Shown here piece after piece: positions 33,745-39,641 of a stretch of 39,641 nt of DNA (the first letter of the stretch is position 1; each line of letters begins with the position of its first letter). The notes beneath the pieces are model-generated. The model was not told where the DNA came from. It did not search any database and was given only the letters and a program-made list of their open reading frames with translations. The stretch is from Eubacteriaceae bacterium (GTDB lineage Bacteria > Bacillota > Clostridia > Eubacteriales > Eubacteriaceae), in assembly GCA_012522805.1 (NCBI GenBank), contig JAAYJS010000003.1, positions 1-39,641 on the forward strand, in the 5' to 3' direction. The position numbers and the translations under genes are program-made.

Positions 33745-34605
33745 TTATGAGATCTCATCACTTTGATTCAATAGCTTTTCATTTGCCTCAAGCATGTTTT
33801 GATAATATGCGTCATAATCAGAACTAAACTGCCTAATTAAAGAAACTGCCATGTCATCATAAGCATTTTGCTCCAAATATTCTCTAACTTTTTCTAGAAT
33901 ACGAACCATTGGATGATGGGTATACGCTTCACTTTGTTTGAAATCCCTGTATTGTGATATGCATTCCCTATTCTCATCAAACCATTTATCATAATCTTCA
34001 ACGGCTTCTATTTTTGCTTTGTTAACTGCCTTCAGATCTGTTGCAGATAGGCTTTTCGCAGCTTGCTCTATTAATGCCTTTTCCTCTTCAGAGAGAGAAA
34101 GTTCCGGCAAGTGATCCAAGAAGCGTATATATTGATCAAAATATTTTTCATCTTCTTTTTTCAGTTTTACATCTAGGAAAGGTTTGTAAGCCATGAAGAA
34201 TGCTTGTCCGATATAGCCGGGAAAAATCCGCATTAACCTCGAATACATTGTTTCTTGCTTTTCAATCCAGTCCAGCTCTTCTTCGACGATATGGATATCC
34301 TCATTTTTGATGATAAGTTTTAATACTTCTACTTTTTTGTTTTCTAATTCTAAGTCGATTTCTCTTTTCCTGATTATTTCGGCAAGCTTTCCATTATTTT
34401 GACTGCTAAGAATTTCTTTGATTTCTTCAATTGAACACCCCAGTTTTCTAAACAAAGATATTTCCTTTAGGATTTTTACATCCTCCGCAGAATAGATTCT
34501 ATAATTGTTGTCTCCTCTTGCAGGGTGAATGAACCCTTTTTCTTCATAGTATTCAATTGCTTTTCTGGTTAATTTGGTTTTCTCTATTACTTCTCTCATT
34601 AACAT
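33745..34605 (-). CDS. MerR family transcriptional regulator with long C-terminal domain
   Basis: The start is the ATG of MLMREVIEKTKLTRK with AGGAGGTG upstream, 286 residues; an earlier GTG lies inside that ribosome site. Residues 1-70 form the MerR winged helix (TRKAIEYYEEKGFIHPAR, NNYRIYSAEDVKILKEI, FRKLGCSIEEIKEIL). A coiled-coil (about 75-110) and a 170-residue C-terminal domain follow; it has no Cys cluster, so metal sensing is unlikely and a ligand such as a drug or multidrug signal is more likely. Its own promoter has a 19-base spacer, the mark of MerR-activated promoters, so autoregulation is likely. No efflux gene is adjacent. Confidence 0.87.
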   Translation of the reverse strand: MLMREVIEKTKLTRKAIEYYEEKGFIHPARGDNNYRIYSAEDVKILKEISLFRKLGCSIEEIKEILSSQNNGKLAEIIRKREIDLELENKKVEVLKLIIKNEDIHIVEEELDWIEKQETMYSRLMRIFPGYIGQAFFMAYKPFLDVKLKKEDEKYFDQYIRFLDHLPELSLSEEEKALIEQAAKSLSATDLKAVNKAKIEAVEDYDKWFDENRECISQYRDFKQSEAYTHHPMVRILEKVREYLEQNAYDDMAVSLIRQFSSDYDAYYQNMLEANEKLLNQSDEIS

Positions 34606-34625
34606 GTTTGGCACCTCCTAACTGA

Positions 34626-34656
34626 ACCTTATCAGTGCCCCTTAGGTGTATGTCAA
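34626..34656 (-). promoter_or_regulatory. MerR-type promoter with a 19-base spacer
   Basis: On the minus strand TTGACA (34651-34656) and TAAGGT (34626-34631) are 19 bases apart, and the spacer contains a partial dyad ACCTAA/TAAGGT. MerR regulators bind such long spacers and twist them to make a usable promoter. It lies 21 bases before the MerR start. Confidence 0.65.
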
Positions 34657-34738
34657 GAGGTATGATTGTATTTTATAGCTTACGATTCATTCTTTTGATT
34701 CAGTTGAATCATTTGAGCTTCAAGCTGGATAGCCATAC

Positions 34739-36181
34739 TTAGATAGGGATGTAGTTGCCTGTATCTTCCCTGTTATATGAGGAGATTTTCAATAGTTCTT
34801 CCATTGCTTCAATTGCGTTCTTCCCAAATGCTCGATGGTTCTGACCAAATCTTTCCGGAACGCTTTGTCTCGTCACATAAGCGACTTGATAGGTTTTTTT
34901 ATAATCGAGTTCCTCTTGACCAACAAAGACATACTGGATGCGGTGGCCATATGGATTCTCCAATTTAAAGTATACTTTTAATCCGGAGTTCCTCTTAATA
35001 TATCCACCCATCTGCTTGAATGGTTCTTTTGAGAAGGTAGCCTCTAAGTTTTCTTCTAACATTTGGACGATTTCTTCTCCTATCATTTCAGCAGTCATAA
35101 TGGGCGGATCCATGGGGACAATGTAATAGAGGTCTCTGCGCGTCAATTTTCCTTTTTGGATGGCACCGCCGTATCGCCAGCCATTTGAAAAAGCGATATC
35201 CAAACCCGTTGCGTGACGCATACTGTCAAGTAAAAGGTAATCCATGGTTCCGTAAAATGAACTTGCCCGGTGTAAATCGACGAGGCTCTCTCCTACTACC
35301 GTTTCCAAATATGCTTTGTGTTGATTTAAGATCGCGTCATCAGCCAGCATCTCAAGCATCTTTGCATCTTCTTTAACTGTGTGATCCAGAATGATGTATT
35401 CATGATTGATGCGCTTAATTTGGCCCTGATCTATGACGAGTTCCAAATAACCCATTGAAGATGCCAAGGATCCCGATTGGATAATATAACTGTCATTCAC
35501 CTTTTCAATTTCTCTGATTCTGTTATGGGTATGACCGGATAAACAAATATCGATACCATCCACGCGATTTAAGAGTTCAATATCTTGAGGGTAACCTAAA
35601 TGAGAAAGTAAAATGATGACATCCACCCCTTCATCTTTTAGTTTCTTAACAAAATGTCTTGATTCATGGATGCCATTGGTGAACTCTGCGCCTTTCCAGA
35701 AAGGCTCTGGCATGTTTTTCTTAATAATATTGGAAGCGACCCCAATCACACCAAACTTCACACCATCCACAAAAAAAATCTCAGTCGATTGAAAGAAATG
35801 ATCCTCGGTGCCTTCATGATAGACATTAGCCGCTAGGATTGGATATCCCAGTTTTTCTTCAAGAGATTTTAAATGTCGGGGTGTATAGGCTGAATCCCAA
35901 TGGAAGGTCATGGCATCAACACCAAGTTCCCTCAAGTAAGGAATCATGACTTCTCCTTTAGAAATCACTGCCTCGTAAGTTCCATGAAGTGTATCTCCGT
36001 TATCAAAAACTAACAGATTATCACCATGTTTCTCGCGATATTCATTAATTTTGGTCATGATTCTCGGATATCCGCCCATGGTTTCAATTTGAAATCCGGC
36101 ACCGGTGTATCTGACATCATCATGAGGCAATAAATTAGCATGCGTGTCATTCATCTGTACAATTCCAATCTTTTTCGTCAT
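34739..36181 (-). CDS. Metallophosphoesterase, 5'-nucleotidase / SoxB-like
   Basis: A 480-residue protein of the 5'-nucleotidase/SoxB family. The N-terminal metallophosphoesterase part has DTHANL (metal Asp12, His14), FDNGDTLHG, LSHLGYPQD and LSGHTHNR; the C-terminal nucleotidase domain starts near residue 290 (FSNGWRYGG and MTAEMIGEEIVQMLEE). The usual GNHE/D motif is replaced by FHWDSAYTP, as in the SoxB branch (GHWEFTY, family memory). There is no signal peptide, so it may work in the cytoplasm on nucleotides or a related phosphoester. GGAGG is 7 bases upstream. It is a single gene; no sulfur-oxidation genes lie nearby, so true SoxB function is unlikely. Confidence 0.86.
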   Translation of the reverse strand: MTKKIGIVQMNDTHANLLPHDDVRYTGAGFQIETMGGYPRIMTKINEYREKHGDNLLVFDNGDTLHGTYEAVISKGEVMIPYLRELGVDAMTFHWDSAYTPRHLKSLEEKLGYPILAANVYHEGTEDHFFQSTEIFFVDGVKFGVIGVASNIIKKNMPEPFWKGAEFTNGIHESRHFVKKLKDEGVDVIILLSHLGYPQDIELLNRVDGIDICLSGHTHNRIREIEKVNDSYIIQSGSLASSMGYLELVIDQGQIKRINHEYIILDHTVKEDAKMLEMLADDAILNQHKAYLETVVGESLVDLHRASSFYGTMDYLLLDSMRHATGLDIAFSNGWRYGGAIQKGKLTRRDLYYIVPMDPPIMTAEMIGEEIVQMLEENLEATFSKEPFKQMGGYIKRNSGLKVYFKLENPYGHRIQYVFVGQEELDYKKTYQVAYVTRQSVPERFGQNHRAFGKNAIEAMEELLKISSYNREDTGNYIPI

Positions 36182-36317
36182 AAGAATACCTCCTGTTTAT
36201 TCGATGTGCTGTCCTAGTACGGTGTCGATTAGGACGTCCCACACTTTTTCTAATCTCATCCAGCAATATTTTATAGTATACTTGGCACTATTTCAAATTC
36301 ATGTTCAGCACCATCCA

Positions 36318-36561
36318 TTATTGTAATGAAGGTATCTGATAACAGTATTTTTTTGCACCTTCATCAGGCAGCTGGGATTTAGTATTTTTCACAGAGCCTG
36401 TTGCGTATATACCGTTTAACCAACAATAAATTATAGAAATTCCTCCAACAATTTTTCCCTTATAATATAAAATATATTCTCCGATCATCGTTCAATGGCT
36501 TATATCCTTTAATTCAAAATAATTGTTCTTAAATAAACTCCGAATATTCCTTGCTTGATGC
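36318..36561 (-). pseudogene. Decayed TfoX N-terminal-domain gene
   Basis: The frame MIGEYILYYKGKIVGGI (from 36488) matches the TfoX N-terminal domain core (usually MMGEYILYYxGKxxGGI), and upstream, in a different frame, ASSKEYSEFI and EQLF match its start (MASSKEYLDFVLEQL). Two in-frame stops and at least one shift separate these pieces. The downstream part keeps KSQLPDEGAKK but then diverges and stops at 36318. TfoX proteins are small regulators linked to competence in some bacteria; here the gene is clearly broken. It lies in an otherwise empty 400-base spacer. Confidence 0.7.
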
Positions 36562-36581
36562 GTAAGATGCGTTGCCAAAAA

Positions 36582-36839
36582 TTATAATTTATTTTTCTTA
36601 TTATGCTTATCATCATACCGATTTTGTAAACTACCGAAAAATCCAAATAACATCATTCCAATTCCGGCTCCTATAGGTAGTCCAAATAACATACCGTAAA
36701 TCATATCATTAAAAATAAGCCATCCTAGAAGCATACCAACGGCAAGTCCGATTCCAGCTCCAATGGACAATCCAAGCGAGATGCCTGTTGCAACATTGTC
36801 TGCTTCTTTATTTTTGTTTTCAATTTTATCATCTCTCAT
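36582..36839 (-). CDS. Glycine-rich small membrane protein
   Basis: An 85-residue protein with two membrane helices (about 20-43 and 46-69) rich in Gly, with glycine-zipper spacing such as GAGIGLAVGMLLG and GLPIGAGIGMMLFG. A charged N-tail and a basic, Asn/Lys-rich C-tail flank them. The ATG is preceded by a modest ribosome site (AAAGGAAA). Family not recognised. Glycine-zipper helices pack tightly and often oligomerise, so a pore or a membrane anchor is possible. Confidence 0.65.
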   Translation of the reverse strand: MRDDKIENKNKEADNVATGISLGLSIGAGIGLAVGMLLGWLIFNDMIYGMLFGLPIGAGIGMMLFGFFGSLQNRYDDKHNKKNKL

Positions 36840-37236
36840 CGATTATTTCCTTTAAATGAACAAATTCTTGTTTTCACTATGATAACATGCATCCCATAGC
36901 CACAATCCGAAAAAATATCTAAGATACAGACATTTATCCCAAAGCACATCAGTCTCTTGAATACAAGACCTCTGCAGAAATCTATTTTGGAGAAGAAACT
37001 CAACGAACTTCCTCAAAGCAAAGGAGGAGTTCATAACTAAGAATAGAAATTATGTGTCTTGACAAGCGTGAACAACGTGACCATTATAATAAATCTCTAA
37101 TACATCCAACATTATCTACAAATCTCCACTATATAAATAAGTCAATCAACTTCTTATCTAAGAAACAATTGAAATAATTTTAAGAGTAAGTCAAAATGAG
37201 CAGATAAACTTGAAAAATAATGAAATATTCTCATGT
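36840..37236. other. AT-rich spacer without a supported gene
   Basis: One 60-codon frame exists on the minus strand (36852-37034) but has no ribosome site and unlikely composition (many Trp, Phe and Cys). Nothing else is visible. Confidence 0.55.
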
Positions 37237-37267
37237 AAAAAAGTGACTAAGATTTTCTCTTAGCCAC
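37237..37267 (-). terminator. Terminator of the hsdR-like gene
   Basis: A 9-bp stem with one mismatch, GTGGCTAAG/CTTAGTCAC on the minus strand (37259-37267 and 37243-37251), is followed by six T. It lies 18 bases past the stop. Confidence 0.8.
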
Positions 37268-37284
37268 CAATATTTTTGTAAATT

Positions 37285-39492
37285 TTATACTACTAACCTG
37301 TTATTTATTTTATCGATAGTGAAAATAATATCCTTAGCAAGGTCTATATTGTTATCAAATAATTTGATTACTCCACCTTTTTTATTAAAGGGAAATTCCT
37401 GTAAAACTTCTTTTTCAATAGAGCCGTTTTTAACAATATAATCAATAATATTATTGACAAAATTAATCTGATCGGAGTTTAGTTTCTCAGCTGTTAGAAA
37501 TTTAGAAAACTCTCTTTTTGCAGCTTCTCTGTCCATACCTGTGATACTAGCAACCAATTTTAAAAGCGGTTTATCACCATAAACTTTCTGATAAGAGTCT
37601 TTATCTCCTAGCTCTTCAAACAAATTTTTTTCAAAATATTTGATATCTTCTTTAGTAAGCTCTTCATTGTTTCTAAGTTTATAAATCGGCAAATCATCCC
37701 TATACTTCTTAAAATAAGATACCACTTTTTCTCTATAGGTATCTAAATCATTCACATTGTATATTGGACTGCCTTCTCTGATTCCGATTACTTCGTCCGC
37801 AAAATCTGTATAATAAATTACTTGCCTCTCTCTATCTATTAGCTTTATAAGATCTCTTAAGGCCTTTCTAACTCTTTCATAATCAAAAAGATCCGCATCT
37901 TCCCAAAATTCTTCTTCCTGTATCTTATAAATTAGATCCTTATTCTTTTGCACTTGTGCTATAGAACCTTTTTTCTCCAAGTCATGGGCAGTCTTTTTAA
38001 CCCTGCTCTTTGGCATAGAATATGGTTTTTTCTCAAGATGAGCATATTGTATAGTATACATTAGATAATCAAATCTCTTTGCTAACTCATCATCGTCTGT
38101 AGAGATAATAAGGGGTGAAATTTCATCCTTTAGATTTTTAACATCAAGCTCTTCTAGACTTTCAAATGCTCTTTTATCTAGGTACCTATCTATTAGATGT
38201 ATCTTCATCCTTGCGTTAAATCTTTCAATATTTATCCCTTTAGTTAAAAGACAAATATTATCTATTAATTCATTTCTATATTTTATAAACTCATCTTCTT
38301 GATAGTCTAAATGTTCCAAAGCTTTTATCAAATCGACCTTAATATTGAATAAGTTTTCTGTTAGAGATCTTTGAATGCCGCCTTCGTAACCTCTCTTATT
38401 TATTTCAAAAAACTCAAAATTGTAATAATAATCAAATATTAAAAATTTTTCTTTGTGGAGGCCTGGGCCAAATAAATCTTCACATAACCTAGTACCTCTA
38501 CCAATCATCTGCCAAAACTTAGCCTTAGACCTAACCTTTTTAAAGAATACTAGATTTACAAGTTCAGGAACGTCTATCCCTGTATCGAGCATGTCTACCG
38601 ATACTGCTATCTGAGGATATGAATCTTTATCCTTAAATTTGTCTATAAGGTTGTCTACATAATTAATTTTATGATAAATAGCCTGAACAAAATTTCCTCT
38701 GTATTCAGGATATAGTACATTGAATCTTTCAACTATAAAGTCAGCATGGGCTTGGTTAGCTGCAAATATAATAGTCTTGCCTAGTTTGTCTCCGCCTTCT
38801 ACTTTTATTCCTTTTTCCATCAAATCCTTTAAAACCAAATCTACTGTATCTATATTAAAAAGACTTTTATTTACAATTTCGCTGGGAATATCTTCAAAAG
38901 AATCAAAGGTGCTTTCAAATTCTTCTTTTTCTTCCTCAGATAAATCTTTATATCTTATTCCTTCCTTCATAATCTTAGTTTCAGATACTTGAGGAAGCTC
39001 ATAATTAACTAGATATCCGTCTTCAATGGCTTCTTTTAACTCATAAGCAAAGGTAGGGTTCCCCTCTTCAAGTTCAAAAATTCTATATGTGTTCCTGTCA
39101 ATCTCATCTACGGGAGTAGCTGTTAATCCTAAAAGCCTAGCATTAAAATAGGCAAAGATATCTTGATATTTTTTATAGATAGACCTATGGCTTTCATCGA
39201 AGATGATCAAGTCAAAGTGTCCATTGGTGAAAATTCTCTCTCCATCAGTACCCTTTTTCTCATCTATAGCATTCATAATGGTTGGATAAGTGGAAAATAC
39301 CATTCTACTATTAACGTCATCCCTGCTGTCCAAAAGATTGCAAAGGGAAAGTTCAGGCAAATGTTCATTAAAGCTTTCCTTGGCTTGTTTGACTAGAGCT
39401 GTCCTATCTGCTAAAAATAAGATATTTTTAGCCCAGTTATACCTAACCATAATATCTACAATAGAAACCGTCGTTCTTGTTTTACCACTTCC
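37285..39492 (-). pseudogene. hsdR: Type I restriction enzyme R subunit (HsdR), N-terminus lost
   Basis: The frame codes the motor half of HsdR: the Walker A GSGKTRTTVSIVDI at 39451-39492, LFLADRTALVKQA, the DEAD-type IIFDESHRS, LLGLTATP, and FWQMIGRGTRLCED of helicase motif VI. The usual PD-(D/E)xK nuclease domain of about 200 residues should precede Walker A, but the reading frame hits TAG (39493-39495) directly before GSGKT, and the sequence beyond differs. From the first ATG (39450) it would give 721 residues that lack Walker A. So the R subunit can neither cut nor use ATP properly. The rest of a type I system (hsdM, hsdS) is not in the window. Base composition is markedly AT-rich compared with the left half. 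Confidence 0.8.
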
Positions 39493-39641
39493 CTATCGTG
39501 TCAAGGGAATGATACTATTTTTTCTTAAAAACTTTATAGGAAAAAGGAGACCATAATTAATTGATCTCCTTCCATTGTACTAACAATATTCTATTTTTTC
39601 TATGCCTTTACCTGAAATGTATATTGTTTTGATATATTTAG
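39493..39641. other. Junction and unassigned sequence at the right edge
   Basis: Beyond 39498 the sequence does not continue hsdR. It starts TGTCAAGGG (39499) and holds an imperfect palindrome GGAGACC...GATCTCC near 39545-39570. The TGTCAAG end is reminiscent of the ends of some insertion sequences (IS21-like ends begin TGT), but the window stops before a transposase could be seen. Confidence 0.35.

Noticed and set aside
36852-37034. 60-codon frame on the minus strand
   Set aside because: No ribosome site, unusual composition rich in aromatic residues and Cys, and no family resemblance.

Overview
This window looks like the chromosome of a low-GC, Gram-positive, anaerobic bacterium of the Clostridia/Tissierellia type. 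The signs are strong AGGAGG ribosome sites with some TTG and GTG starts, a FabK-type fatty-acid system with four-subunit acetyl-CoA carboxylase, a corrinoid-methyltransferase-like UroD-family gene, FetAB, a TRAP transporter, a YtvI-like permease and a surface protein built from InlB-type repeats. No tRNA, rRNA or CRISPR array was seen. I do not name a genus.

Layout. (1) 1-6070, minus strand: a tightly overlapping fatty-acid operon, acpP-accB-accC-accD-accA-fabH-fabK, followed by a second FabK/nitronate-monooxygenase-like gene that runs off the left edge. It has a near-consensus promoter. (2) 6140-10141, minus: the polyamine ABC operon potABCD. Its leader holds a terminator-like hairpin and a possible 19-codon upstream ORF. 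(3) 10182-13731, minus: the mannitol operon mtlA-mtlF-mtlD. MtlA carries a second IIB-like domain without the phosphocysteine. (4) 14093-16769: a UroD-family methyltransferase-like gene with a 40-residue ORF behind it, divergent from an unusually long TetR regulator. (5) 16793-18930, minus: ytvI-like, mgsA and a VOC protein. (6) 19420-21016, plus: fetAB. (7) 21033-24748, minus: a cupin, two GNAT acetyltransferases and a katA catalase whose promoter overlaps a 14/15 PerR-box match. (8) 24787-27423, minus: an ATP-grasp ligase related to D-Ala-D-Ala ligase, overlapping a TRAP large permease and followed by a small membrane protein. (9) 27823-31023, minus: a 1015-residue exported protein with eleven repeats and a degenerate sorting signal. 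(10) 31074-36839, minus: a MATE pump with a C-terminal frameshift, a GNAT, a 59-residue membrane protein, a MerR regulator with a 19-bp-spacer promoter, a SoxB/5'-nucleotidase-like phosphoesterase, a decayed TfoX-like gene and a glycine-rich membrane protein. (11) 37237 to the right edge, minus: an N-terminally truncated type I restriction HsdR with an abrupt junction just before its Walker A motif.

The left half is mostly orderly metabolic operons. The right third, from about 31 kb, holds short single genes, broken genes and AT-rich spacers, as expected of a turnover region. The most promising unexplained items are the pot leader, the UroD-TetR-small ORF module, the ATP-grasp/TRAP operon and the doubled IIB domain of MtlA. 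No clearly new defence or mobile system is visible.
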